Positions 35,657-45,107 of a stretch of DNA of 64,000 nt are shown in pieces. A program made the position numbers and the translations under genes. The stretch is from contig NZ_OZ241975.1 in NCBI RefSeq assembly GCF_965204195.1, positions 1,426,001-1,490,000 on the forward strand, given 5' to 3'. The DNA is from Poriferisodalis sp965204195. GTDB lineage: Bacteria; Actinomycetota; Acidimicrobiia; Acidimicrobiales; Poriferisodalaceae. Every line of letters starts with the position of its first letter. The first letter of the stretch is position 1. Under the pieces are notes generated by a model, which was given only the letters and a program-made list of their open reading frames with translations, made no database searches and was not told the origin of the DNA.

Positions 35657-36994
35657 ATGTTCTTTCGTCGGCGTTCCTTCCTGTCCGTCGTTGCCGCGGC
35701 CACGGTCGTGGCGGGCGGGCTGTGCTTATGGTTTGTCGTGCCTCGTGCTAAGACGGTCGAGACGCCAGATTCAGCTCCCATCAAGACTGATCTGCCCTCA
35801 ATGATCTTCGATGACCGAAGTCGGTGGCGGCTGACGCCAAGTACCGGTTCGCTTGCACCGGGAGAAATCGACGGCACGAGAGCAGGGATCGCATGGACAG
35901 ACGCTACCGGGCCCCTCAGGGCAACGACCTTCACGGTGCTCAGCGAGGCCATCGGCGAGATCCTCGACCTGTGCGTCACGGAAGATGCCGTTGCGGCCTT
36001 CTCGGGTGCCCGCGATATGCCTGCGGAGTCCGACATCGTCCAAGTCGTCACAGAGACTCAATACGCCTTGGGCTGCCGTGGCTCTGGCCCGGTCGTGATG
36101 AAGGGCCGCTACGCATATGTCCCGCCGTTCGGCGGGGAGCTTCAGTTCTTCGAGAGTCGGCACCAGGCCGTCATCTATGGCGAGGATCTTCAACGCCGCC
36201 TAGGCGTCGGTTGGCACGAGAATCCGTCGATTGGCTCGCCGTTGGGGTTCCACAGCGGAACCATGGGAACGGCAAGCTACGGCACCGGCGTAACGGCGGG
36301 TGCAGAAGATCTGCGCGTTATCCCCGGATCGGTGAGCGCCAACGCAGGAGTCTTGCGTGGCTTAGTCCGCAACCGGTCGGCAACCCACTTCGCGTATCGG
36401 GTTGAGGTTGCTGTTGGTGACCTAGCGTGGGAGTGGCCGTTGTCGGTGCAACCTGGCGAACTGGCACCTTTCGAGATTCAGGGGTGGAGATCCGACGAGA
36501 TTCCACAGATGACAGAACTCGTCGTCTCTGCGGAGATGTCGACTGACGTGGACCTGTCGCGGCAATTCCAGTTCCACGAGATGTGGCAGCGCGGTGTCAT
36601 AGCGAGGCAGGATTTCGCGACCTACTTGCCGCGCAGCGTGATCGCCGAGTTCCCAGCCGAGACCGAGGTAGCCACGTTCCTGACCGCGAACGATGTAGTC
36701 GCCTCATCGCACCCAAGCCTCGCGGAACCAACAAGGAACTTGGAGACGTTTCCGGTAGCGGCATATGTCGCTTGGGTTCGCAGCGACGGCAGCATCGCTG
36801 ATATCGACCAGCTCATTCTCTCTGAATACGACGATTTCGTCGATTCGGATGGCCACTCGAGGATACGTCCCTTCGAGGTCCACCTCTACTCCAGAGCCGT
36901 CCATGCTGGCACCGTCAACCTCGCGTTTGCGGCGGACCCACGCGACCCCTTCCTTGATGGCTACCTGCTGTGGATCGGCGGCATCCACGAGTGA
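35657..36994 (+). CDS. Envelope-anchored partner protein B (FxLYD-like domain)
   Basis: A 445-residue paralogue of A1, A2 and D. The N-terminus MFFRRRSFLSVVAAATVVAGGLCLWFVV is a membrane anchor or signal; the lipobox is poor. The cysteine pair is ILDLC and LGCRG. The core is GVLRGLVRNRSATHFAYRV...WPLSVQPGELAPFEIQGW, and it ends LLWIGGIHE. The ATG is 9 bp after protein B, with RBS GAGG, so the pair is co-transcribed. Function unknown. Confidence 0.72.
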   Translation: MFFRRRSFLSVVAAATVVAGGLCLWFVVPRAKTVETPDSAPIKTDLPSMIFDDRSRWRLTPSTGSLAPGEIDGTRAGIAWTDATGPLRATTFTVLSEAIGEILDLCVTEDAVAAFSGARDMPAESDIVQVVTETQYALGCRGSGPVVMKGRYAYVPPFGGELQFFESRHQAVIYGEDLQRRLGVGWHENPSIGSPLGFHSGTMGTASYGTGVTAGAEDLRVIPGSVSANAGVLRGLVRNRSATHFAYRVEVAVGDLAWEWPLSVQPGELAPFEIQGWRSDEIPQMTELVVSAEMSTDVDLSRQFQFHEMWQRGVIARQDFATYLPRSVIAEFPAETEVATFLTANDVVASSHPSLAEPTRNLETFPVAAYVAWVRSDGSIADIDQLILSEYDDFVDSDGHSRIRPFEVHLYSRAVHAGTVNLAFAADPRDPFLDGYLLWIGGIHE

Positions 36995-37093
36995 GTCTGT
37001 GGTAGGTCGATGGGCAGTCTGCACTTGCGTCGGCAGATCGACGCTGTCGTACAGCACCGGGCTGGCGTGGCCGCGCTGAGCCGCACCGGAGGC

Positions 37094-37985
37094 GGCACGC
37101 CGGTCGTGTCGGCTGGTGTGGGCGGGGTGCGCGCTGTGCAGTTGAGTGTCGGTGTGGGGGCGTCTGCTGTGGTGACGGTCACGTGCACCCACAGCGGCCA
37201 CGACCCCGCCACGGCGACAGCGACGTTCGCGGCCGCCGCAGCAGGCGGCTGCGGGGATCCGCTGGGAACGCTGAGCGTCGGCAGCGTGACGCGCAGCGGC
37301 ACGATCGCCGCCGATACGGCGTGCACCTCGCCTCAGCGTGTGCGCGACGGCGGCGACGCCAAGCGGTACTGGGCGCGCCGTCACACCTTCACGCTGGCCG
37401 CCCCGACGAAGATCACCATCGACGCCGGCTCGCCGACACGACGCGGCCTCGACGCCTATGTGGTGCTGCTGGAAGGCCACAGCAGCGACGGCACCGGCAC
37501 CGTGGCAGGCCGCGACAACAACTCAGGGCCCCGCCGCGACGCCCGCCTGGCCGCACTGGTGCTGCCCGCAGGCGACTACACCATCGAGGTCACCACCGCC
37601 AACAAACGCCGCACCGGCAACTACCGGCTCCAGGTCACCACAGCGGCCGCGTCCGCGGCATGCACCGACGACCTAGGCACGCTGGCCGCGGGCCGCTACA
37701 CACGCACCGGCACCATCACCGACACCTGCGTGTCCACACGCCGCGGCACCCCCACAGGCCGACCCGGGGCGCGCTGGCACACCTTCACCCTCGACGCCCC
37801 CGCCTGGGTCGACATCGACCTCGCCAAAACAACCGGCAGCCCCCTGGACCCCTACCTGGCGCTCATCGGCGCCGACAACGGCACACCCACCACCATCGAG
37901 CAAGACGACAACAGCGGCACCGGCAACACAGCACACATACAAGGCCGGTATCTCGAAGCCGGCACCTACACCATCGAAACCACCG
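37094..37985 (+). repeat. 892-bp near-identical repeat, copy in secreted protein C
   Basis: Second copy of the 33077-33968 repeat. The left boundary (37094) is sharp and follows a stretch unrelated to protein B, so it looks like a duplication endpoint. The right side decays within the second PPC-like domain. Confidence 0.88.
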
Positions 37986-38229
37986 CCGCCACACCCACCG
38001 GCACCACCAGCACCGGGGCATACACCCTCACCGTCACCATCCCCATCCACGGCCTCCCCCAAACCATCAACGCCACCGTCGACGAGCAAACCACCATCAA
38101 CTTCACCTACTGGCCCACCAACGCCAGAATCGACGCACGATCAGAAGACCTCGCGTTTGCGTTTCGGGCAACGAATGGAGTGTCGGTGCTCGCGCCGTCA
38201 ATCACGGCACCAGACCGTCACACAATCGC

Positions 38230-38237
38230 GTTGACTA
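38230..38237 (+). repeat. IS256 target-site half, matches 14898-14905
   Basis: GTTGACTA lies directly before the left end of IS copy 3. Its reverse complement lies at the right end of copy 1. The right flank of copy 3 (CAACGGGA) does not match it. This is the direct mark of recombination between copies 1 and 3. Confidence 0.8.
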
Positions 38238-39641
38238 GGGCCTGTCAGGAATTTTGTGTATCGGGCGTGATCTGAGGGTCCGCAGCCGGGGGCTGTGGGC
38301 TGGAGAGGATCATGTCTGTGACTGATCATGACATGCCGGCTGTGCCGGCGAGCGAGGCTGCCGGCGAGGCGGCGATGGCCGACTGGGCCGAGCAGCTGGT
38401 GGCCCAGGCCCGCGCTGAGGGCGTGGAGCTGACCGGTGACGGTGGCCTGTTGACCGGGCTGGTGCGCCAGGTGCTCCAGACCGGTCTCGAGGTCGAGATG
38501 ACCGAGCATCTGGGCTATGAGCGTCACGCTCCTGAGGGCCGCGGCACCCCGAACTCGCGCAACGGGTCGACGCCCAAGCGGGTGACGACCGAGATCGGCG
38601 AGGTCGACCTGGCGGTGCCGCGTGACCGGGCGGGCACCTTCGAGCCGACCACGGTGCCCAAGCACCGGCGCCGTCTCGACGGGCTGTCGGGCAACGTGAT
38701 CAGCCTCTATGCGAAGGGGCTCACCACCGGGGAGATCCAGGACCATCTAGCAGAGATCTACGACACCTCGGTGAGCCGGGAGACGATCTCGAAGATCACC
38801 GACGAGATCGTCGCCGACATGGCGGTGTGGCAGAACCGGCCCCTTGAGCCGGTCTACGCCGTGCTGCTGATCGACGCGATCGTCATCAAGGTCCGCGACT
38901 CCCAGGTCGCCAACCGGCCCGTCTATGTCGCCATCGGCGTCGATCTCGCCGGCGAGCGCGACGTGCTGGGCCTGTGGCTGGGCCCCGCAGGCGGCGAGGG
39001 CGCCAAGCAGTGGGCAGCGATGCTGACCGAGCTGAGAAACCGAGGCCTCGCTGACGCGTTGATCGTGTGCTGCGACGGGCTGCGGGGCCTGCCCGAGTCG
39101 ATCCGGGCGACCTGGCCCCAGGCCACGGTGCAGACCTGCGTGGTGCACATGGTCCGCAACAGCCTCCGCTACGCCTCCAAACGGCACTGGGGGCCGATCA
39201 CCAAGGCAATGCGGGAGATCTACACGTCGCCCACCGCCGAGGCCGCCGAGGCACGCTTCGAGAGCTTCGCCGAGGACTGGGAGCACACCTACCCCGCCAT
39301 GATCGGCTCCTGGCGGCAGGCCTGGGACGAATTCGTGCCGTTCCTGGAGTTCCCCGCTGAGCTGCGCAGAGTCGTCTACACCACCAACGCCATCGAGAGC
39401 CTCAACGCCAGATTCCGACGGGCCGTGCGCCATCGAGGCCACTTCCCCAACGAGCAGGCCGCGATGAAGGTCCTCTACCTTGTCGCCAACGCCAGACGCA
39501 AAAACCGCAGCAACCTGACCGGAAAGACCAACGGCTGGAAGACCATCCTGAACACCCTGACCGTCCACTACGGCGACCGGATCGCCGACCACATCCGATG
39601 AACACCATCACGGCCGGTTACACAAAAAATCTGACAGTCCC
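38238..39641 (+). mobile_element. IS256-family insertion sequence, copy 3
   Basis: A 1404-bp element, same length and transposase as copies 1 and 2. It lies in the opposite orientation to copy 1. Its left end cuts secreted protein C and its right end borders secreted protein D. Confidence 0.93.
38312..39601 (+). CDS. IS256-family transposase (copy 3)
   Basis: 429 residues, identical to the other two copies and intact. The stop overlaps ATG 39598, which opens the frame of secreted protein D through the IS end. Confidence 0.95.
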   Translation: MSVTDHDMPAVPASEAAGEAAMADWAEQLVAQARAEGVELTGDGGLLTGLVRQVLQTGLEVEMTEHLGYERHAPEGRGTPNSRNGSTPKRVTTEIGEVDLAVPRDRAGTFEPTTVPKHRRRLDGLSGNVISLYAKGLTTGEIQDHLAEIYDTSVSRETISKITDEIVADMAVWQNRPLEPVYAVLLIDAIVIKVRDSQVANRPVYVAIGVDLAGERDVLGLWLGPAGGEGAKQWAAMLTELRNRGLADALIVCCDGLRGLPESIRATWPQATVQTCVVHMVRNSLRYASKRHWGPITKAMREIYTSPTAEAAEARFESFAEDWEHTYPAMIGSWRQAWDEFVPFLEFPAELRRVVYTTNAIESLNARFRRAVRHRGHFPNEQAAMKVLYLVANARRKNRSNLTGKTNGWKTILNTLTVHYGDRIADHIR

Positions 39642-42600
39642 CAACGGGACGGCCTCGGCGGTGCTGTCGGGCGTGGCGGCGGACTGCGACGATTCGCTGG
39701 GCAGTCTCGTGCACGGCGTCACCGTCACCCGCGACGGCGCTGTCGCCGCGGATGCGGGATGCACGTCGGCGGGTCGCGGCCTGAGCGGCACGTTCTATGC
39801 GCGTCGGCACACGTTCACGCTCGACGCCGCGGCGCGGGTCAGCGTCGATCTTGCCGCTGCGTCGGACGCGGCGCCGCTGGATGCCTATGTCGTGCTGTAC
39901 CGCGGCCACGACGCCGCAGCGGCCGCGGTGCTGCACAGCGACGACGACTCAGGGCCCGGCAGCGACAGCCGCCTGAGGAACCTGCGTCTGGGGGCGGGCG
40001 ACTACACGATCGAGGCCACCACCGCCGCAGCGGAGGCCGTGGGCGGCTACCGGCTGGGGGTGCGCGCCCTGTACAGCTCCCCGGTGCGCATCAGCGGCCT
40101 CACCGACGCCTCCGGGGCGGGAACGGGCGCGGTGACGGTGTCCGAGCCGTTCACGGTGTCGCCGTCGACCGCCGCCTGCACAGCGACACCCGACGCGGCG
40201 TCGGTCGCGGCGGGTAGCGGCAGGCGGCGCACTGTGTCCGCGACCCTCGACGCCCCCGGGCCGGTTGCGGTGACGGTCACCTGCAGCGCTGCGGGCCGCG
40301 GGCCCGCCCGCCAGCAGGCCACCCTCACCCACGCCGGCGCGCTCACCTCCATCACGGCGCGCACCGCCACCAGCGGCGGCGAATGCGAGACCGCAAGGAC
40401 CCGCCGCGGCATCGATGCCGCTTATCGGTGCAGGATCGGGCGCGGCAACACCGTCACCATCGCCGCCGACGCCACCGCCACCGGTCCCGGCGTCGAGGTC
40501 GCCTGGGGCACCACCGGCGCCATCACCGCCACAGGCCACCGGCTGGGTGCTGCGACGCCGACCTTCGGGCCCGACAACAGCATCGCCGCATGGAAGCGCA
40601 CCGCAACCGTCGATCTGGCCTGCACCGCCAACGGCACCGCCACCGCCAAAGCCACGCTGGCAGGCACCACCGCGAAGAAGACCGCCCGGCTGACCGTGGT
40701 CTGCGCCGACGCCGTCCAGATCACCGGCCTCGAAGACACCTCGGCCGAAGGCACCGGCACCGTCCCGGTCACCCGCGGCTTCACCGTTACGCCGTCGACC
40801 GCCAAATGCACCGCCGACCCCGCCACAGCCAGGGTCACCAAAGGCATCGGCGACGCCCGCACGCTCAGCGGCCGGGTCGCGGTGCCCGCCACCCTGGAAG
40901 TCACCGTCACCTGTAAAGCCACCGGCTACGCGGACGCCGTACGCCAGGTCGCCTTGACCGCCCGCCGGCCGTGCTCGACCCACCTCGGCACACTGGCCAC
41001 CGGCACCATCACAAGCAGCGGCAATATCGCGGACGACGGCTGCGTCGCCAAGGCCCGCAAGCGGTCCATCACCAGCGTGTTCTACGCCCGCCAAGCACCC
41101 CACTGGGCCAAACGGCACACCTTCACCCTCGACACGCCCGGCTGGGTCACCATCAGCCTCGGCAACGCCCCCGCCAACGCCGAGGCGCTCGACACCTACC
41201 TCGTGCTGCTCAAGGATGACAACAACACCGGCACCCCGATCGAGCGCAACGACGACCGCACCAGACGCGACAAGAACGCCCGCCTGACTGGCATCTTCCT
41301 CCAGCCCGGCCGCTACACCATCGAAGCCACCACCAAAACACCCCGAACCGCCGGCAGCTACAACCTCGACGTCGAAGCGGTCGTATCAGGACTGCAAGAC
41401 AGCTACACCGCCACCGTCGGAACGGCGAAGCCCATCACCTTCCATTATTGGCCGCCCGGGGCGCAGATCGCCGTCAAATCCGCCGCGAACGAAGAACTGC
41501 AACCCGCCATCGTCGCCAGAGCGGGCAGCACCTACGGCACCGCCACCATCACCCTCACACCGAAGCTCGTCCACACCCACGAGGACCTCTGGGTCCGCGT
41601 CCGCCACAACACCGCCACCGAACAGCTCCTCGGGCCCGTCACCCTCACCGCCCAATGCCCATCAGGAGAGACGCCCAGCATCAACAACAACGTGCTGTGC
41701 CTACCCAACACCGTCACCCAGAAGGACAAGAGCGGAAGCGCCTATCGAGTAACCCCGGGCACACTCAACGGCATCCTCGCAACCGCCGAAGCTGCGGTGG
41801 CTCGCAGGCCGTCCTGCGGTTTGTCGGCGAACAAGCTGGCTGCGTTCATGCTGTCCATCGGCTTCCATGAGGTTGGTGCTGGCAGGGCAGGCACAGCGGC
41901 TCCGTCGCCGATGGTCCTCGGGCGCAAGGACACCTTCAAGCTGCGCGATGACAATCTGTACAACTATGTGAATGACACCGTGTTGGGGGAACCTCGACGC
42001 GCCTTCTTCCACCCCGGCGTGGGCTGGTGGCAGCTCGACGACGAAGGAGATCTTGACTGGAGGAGGCTCAACCACGGGCAACGCGCCGACACCGGCTTGG
42101 GCCTCAACGGAGAATATGACAGCCAGGACCAGGACTCGGGTGGCGAGGTAATCGCGGAGAAGTTCGTGACGGAGTTCTGCCCGTCGAACCTCGCGAAGGC
42201 GAAGCGCTACATGTCGCAGAAGTGGTTCGCCTGCCGACCGAGCGAGTGCGCTGATACCTATGACAACCTCTACATCGATGGTTCGGATGACCTGCATGTG
42301 ACGGTCGCCCGTAACGTCGGCCAGTACAGCACCGACGGCGGTGTCACTGAGCACAGTTGTCGTTGGGCGAATTCGGCGACGGCGCTGCATGGGCTAGTCA
42401 GCACGTTCGGTTGCTTCTGGTATGACACGACGCGGCCTCAGGGCGGCGCGGGCCTGTCGAATCCGTGGTCGTATCTCCCGAACCGAGAGGAGCTTGTCGC
42501 GGACGAAGACGAGCTCAGGTCCCCGCTGGCGGCACCTTTCGTGGCGTTCACCCATGACGTGAAGCGGTTCGCAGTGTTCCCCGGTCCGGTCATGACGGTG

Positions 42601-42909
42601 CTGAAGCCGGCGCGCCATTCGACATCGGGGGCGTTCGAGACATGGATCAAGGAGGTTCCCCAAGACGTCAACGTGCGCAACGAGAAGAAGGCGGGGGCGG
42701 GATTGTGGTCCGCCGGTGGTCTCGACCGGGCGATGACTCCTGAACAGGCCAGCGACGATTGGGTGCTGGAAGTGCGGGTTTGCGACGAGCCGGAGTGGGT
42801 GCTCGCGACCGGGGCCCGTGGATCGTGCCGGTGGTTGGGTGTGGACGAGGTGAGGTTCGCGAGCCAGATGGGGTTCAGCGGCGTGCCCCAGCCCGGCGGT
42901 GTGCTGTGA
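39598..42909 (+). CDS. Large modular secreted protein D (PPC-like and Ig-like repeats, possible lysozyme-like C-terminus), 5'-truncated by IS
   Basis: The open frame is 1103 residues; the first 14 are IS-derived and the native N-terminus is missing. Modules in order: PPC-like (DSLGSLVHGVTVTRDGAV...YARRHTFTLDAAARVSVDL), Ig-like segments with paired Cys (VRISGLTDASGAGTGAVTV; VQITGLEDTSAEGTGTVPV), a second PPC-like domain (LGTLATGTITSSGNI...WAKRHTFTLDTPGWVTISL), then the shared C-terminal region: CPSGETPSINNNVLCL, KLAAFMLSIGFHE, RAFFHPGVGWWQLDD. The Glu after IGF and GVGWWQLD fit a lysozyme-like fold by inference. Its stop overlaps partner D (GTGA). More divergent from B than C is. Confidence 0.72.
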   Translation: MNTITAGYTKNLTVPNGTASAVLSGVAADCDDSLGSLVHGVTVTRDGAVAADAGCTSAGRGLSGTFYARRHTFTLDAAARVSVDLAAASDAAPLDAYVVLYRGHDAAAAAVLHSDDDSGPGSDSRLRNLRLGAGDYTIEATTAAAEAVGGYRLGVRALYSSPVRISGLTDASGAGTGAVTVSEPFTVSPSTAACTATPDAASVAAGSGRRRTVSATLDAPGPVAVTVTCSAAGRGPARQQATLTHAGALTSITARTATSGGECETARTRRGIDAAYRCRIGRGNTVTIAADATATGPGVEVAWGTTGAITATGHRLGAATPTFGPDNSIAAWKRTATVDLACTANGTATAKATLAGTTAKKTARLTVVCADAVQITGLEDTSAEGTGTVPVTRGFTVTPSTAKCTADPATARVTKGIGDARTLSGRVAVPATLEVTVTCKATGYADAVRQVALTARRPCSTHLGTLATGTITSSGNIADDGCVAKARKRSITSVFYARQAPHWAKRHTFTLDTPGWVTISLGNAPANAEALDTYLVLLKDDNNTGTPIERNDDRTRRDKNARLTGIFLQPGRYTIEATTKTPRTAGSYNLDVEAVVSGLQDSYTATVGTAKPITFHYWPPGAQIAVKSAANEELQPAIVARAGSTYGTATITLTPKLVHTHEDLWVRVRHNTATEQLLGPVTLTAQCPSGETPSINNNVLCLPNTVTQKDKSGSAYRVTPGTLNGILATAEAAVARRPSCGLSANKLAAFMLSIGFHEVGAGRAGTAAPSPMVLGRKDTFKLRDDNLYNYVNDTVLGEPRRAFFHPGVGWWQLDDEGDLDWRRLNHGQRADTGLGLNGEYDSQDQDSGGEVIAEKFVTEFCPSNLAKAKRYMSQKWFACRPSECADTYDNLYIDGSDDLHVTVARNVGQYSTDGGVTEHSCRWANSATALHGLVSTFGCFWYDTTRPQGGAGLSNPWSYLPNREELVADEDELRSPLAAPFVAFTHDVKRFAVFPGPVMTVLKPARHSTSGAFETWIKEVPQDVNVRNEKKAGAGLWSAGGLDRAMTPEQASDDWVLEVRVCDEPEWVLATGARGSCRWLGVDEVRFASQMGFSGVPQPGGVL

Positions 42910-44438
42910 GGCGCGTCTGCGGAGCCGTGGTCGTAGTGCTGCTGGCGTTGGCAACGGGGTGCAGTGCTGCGCCGGGCGACCCGCAGGCCGATGCGTCGGC
43001 GACCTCTTCGGGGCCGAGTTCACCGTCGACCTCGGATGCTGGCTCCGCGCGCCGATCAGCGTCGAGCAGCGGAGAGGACGGCGGCTCTGCGCCCACCGGT
43101 CCATCGCGCACGGCGAACGCAGGCGGGCCCTTCGGCGACGAGGATCTGTGGATCGGCGCCGGTCCGCTGCCGACGGGTTTGCAGCGAAGTCTCGGCGCTG
43201 GCGACTTGCCCGGGCCGCTGCTGGATTTGCCGCACGGCGGGGTGGGTTTGTTTCGGGTGTTCGACATGTGCGGGAGGACCGAGGCTTCGTTTCATGACGG
43301 GGCTGATTTCTCGTCGTTGGCGTACTGGTACGGGTACGACACCGCGCGGCGATGGCACCAAGGCTGCACTGCGGGTCGGTTCTTGGCGGTGGCGCGAGGA
43401 GCGTGGACAGAAAGAGCGCGTGAGTACTTCGCGCAGCGGCCGGCTGCTGAGTCTTGGGTGGCGGACCGGCGCACGCGTGAGGCGGCGCTGCGGCGCAAGG
43501 GCGGCCCGCCGGAGTTCGCGTACGTGATGGGCTTCGTTGACAGCGAGCTGCACGGCTATCCGGGGCCGAGGTTGGAGTCTGCTCCTGCGCACCTACCGGC
43601 CGATGAGGTGCAGGTGCTGCCCGAGACGGTTGCGGTGCGTGAGGGTGTGCTGCGGGGTCTGGTGCGCAACCGGTCGCGTCGGCTGTGGGCCTACGAGGTG
43701 ACGATTGCCGCGGGCGGCCGGGAGTTCAGATGGCCGCTGTCGATCCAGCCCGGCGAGGTTGTCCCGTTCGAGATCGCGGGCTGGGCCGGTTCGGGGGACC
43801 CGGAGGCGATCGACATCGCCGTCACCGCGGACATGTCGTGGCACGCGGACCCGTCGCGGGCGTTCGCCGAAATGTCCGGCGGCCAATTGAAGCTGTGGGT
43901 TGGGGAGCTCGCGCGGCGTGCGATGCCGGACGCGGTCCGCGACCGCTATCGGCACGTTGTCGCCGACACAGATCCCGGCTCGGTGTCGGTGGGCACGGTG
44001 TCGTGGACCGTCGCGCCGATCGAGCCGCCCGGGTCGCACCGGAGCCTGGCCGACGATCTCGAGCGCCTCGCAGTGCCGGATCTGCGTGCCTACGGCGTGG
44101 TGTACGACGGTTTCGGCCGGGTGATCGAGGTAGGCCCAGCAGCGATCCTCGACACTCCCGCATGGGGCCCCTTCGACGAAATGTTCTTCCCTGACGTATC
44201 GCCCACCGACATACGTGCTCTGTCGGGCTCGGAGGACCTCACGACATCGACGATGTCTGTGCGCTTCGATGTGCACGCCGACGTCGCGACCGACACCAGG
44301 TTCGCCGAAGGCGCGCAGGGCACCTACAGGACCAGAGCCGACTTCTACGAACGAGACGGACACGAGGCGGATGGCTTGGTCGAGGGCGGGTTCATATTGT
44401 GGATCGGCACCGCAGACCCGGCCCGGGCTGCTGAGTGA
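42906..44438 (+). CDS. Envelope lipoprotein partner D (FxLYD-like domain)
   Basis: A 510-residue member of the partner family. GTG 42906 overlaps the protein D stop. The signal VVVVLLALATGCSAAPG has a good lipobox, followed by a Ser/Thr/Gly-rich linker. The cysteine pair is VFDMC and HQGCTAG. The core is GVLRGLVRNRSRRLWAYEV...WPLSIQPGEVVPFEIAGW, and it ends ILWIGTADP. It is high GC, unlike A2. It is presumably exposed at the outer face of the cell membrane. Function unknown. Confidence 0.75.
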   Translation: MRRVCGAVVVVLLALATGCSAAPGDPQADASATSSGPSSPSTSDAGSARRSASSSGEDGGSAPTGPSRTANAGGPFGDEDLWIGAGPLPTGLQRSLGAGDLPGPLLDLPHGGVGLFRVFDMCGRTEASFHDGADFSSLAYWYGYDTARRWHQGCTAGRFLAVARGAWTERAREYFAQRPAAESWVADRRTREAALRRKGGPPEFAYVMGFVDSELHGYPGPRLESAPAHLPADEVQVLPETVAVREGVLRGLVRNRSRRLWAYEVTIAAGGREFRWPLSIQPGEVVPFEIAGWAGSGDPEAIDIAVTADMSWHADPSRAFAEMSGGQLKLWVGELARRAMPDAVRDRYRHVVADTDPGSVSVGTVSWTVAPIEPPGSHRSLADDLERLAVPDLRAYGVVYDGFGRVIEVGPAAILDTPAWGPFDEMFFPDVSPTDIRALSGSEDLTTSTMSVRFDVHADVATDTRFAEGAQGTYRTRADFYERDGHEADGLVEGGFILWIGTADPARAAE

Positions 44439-44553
44439 GCGCCGCTCAAGTCGTCATCGGCATCGGTCGTGAACCGCGCCGTATGGCGCATCGCGACCGG
44501 ATGATCCGAAAATCGCTTGCAGAGGCATGGCCGGTGGTGGTTACGCTGGGGTC

Positions 44554-44865
44554 ATGAGCGATGAACCGGCGCCGCAGGGAATGCCCTCGGTGGGCGAGAT
44601 GCTCGACGAGACCTTTGCGGTTCAGCGAAGGTCGCTGCAGCGCATCGAGGACTCGCAGAAAGAGCTGGAGCGGTCGCAGGGCGAGACGAATGAGCGTTTG
44701 GGCCGGCTTGAGGACTCGCAGCGCGAGACGAATGAGCGTCTGGGCCGGCTTGAGGACTCGCAGAGGGAGCTGGAGCGGTCGCAGCGTGGCGTCAGCGAAA
44801 CGCTGAGCGGCCACAGCGCGCTCTTGGAGGGAATCGCCAGCAAGCTGGACAAGCTCGCATCTTGA
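44554..44865 (+). CDS. Coiled-coil protein with internal repeats
   Basis: A 103-residue protein. Two copies of ETNERLGRLEDSQR form a tandem repeat within a continuous coiled coil (RIEDSQKELERSQG ... SQRELERSQRG). It ends GIASKLDKLAS. No membrane segment and no recognised family. The last eight codons lie in the direct repeat that recurs at 49109, so this gene was probably next to hisG before the island inserted. Confidence 0.6.
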   Translation: MSDEPAPQGMPSVGEMLDETFAVQRRSLQRIEDSQKELERSQGETNERLGRLEDSQRETNERLGRLEDSQRELERSQRGVSETLSGHSALLEGIASKLDKLAS

Positions 44866-44958
44866 GGCCGCCCCGCGGGAGCAGGGAAGGCGCTCAGGGG
44901 GACGATTTTGGAGATCGGCATCTCGACGATGTCCGTCGCGCCCTGTTCGATCAGTTCG
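44840..44958 (+). repeat. Island direct repeat, left (carries hisG 3'-end remnant)
   Basis: About 118 bp, roughly 90% identical to 49109-49226. It covers the end of the coiled-coil gene and a fragment reading ELIEQGATDIVEMPISKIVP on the minus strand, equal to the C-terminus of HisG. An extra base removes the HisG stop in this copy. Likely an attachment-site duplication. Confidence 0.72.
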
Positions 44959-45107
44959 ATTGAGAACGATTCGATGGATGTATGGGGATGCAGTGGACAA
45001 AACTGCTAACAAAGTAGCAACAAAAATTGTTGTAATGCTAAGACGAAATTACTGATAACGTTTCGACGAATATGCAAGTAAGGGGCCGGGAAGGCGAGTT
45101 CTCCGGT

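Larger units (their letters stand above)
37094..38237 (+). pseudogene. Secreted protein C, N-terminal part (cut off by IS copy 3)
   Basis: It encodes the Ig-like and PPC-like modules of protein C and then TYWPTNARIDARSEDLAF...DRHTIALT, ending at the left target flank of IS copy 3. An upstream ATG at 37010 keeps the frame open but gives no signal peptide (MGSLHLRRQIDAVVQ), so the true 5' end seems lost. The first 892 bp are almost identical to protein B. The missing C-terminal half is at 13534-14905. The reconstructed product would be about 860 residues and would align with protein B across the junction. The gene follows partner B by about 100 bp. Confidence 0.8.

Noticed and set aside
44622..44921. 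Minus-strand frame ending in a HisG-like C-terminus
   Set aside because: Only about 20 residues are HisG; the rest is antisense to the coiled-coil gene. It is treated as part of the direct repeat.
45000..45060. AT-rich stretch as a replication origin of the island
   Set aside because: No iterons or replication gene; a promoter for the ATPase gene explains it better.
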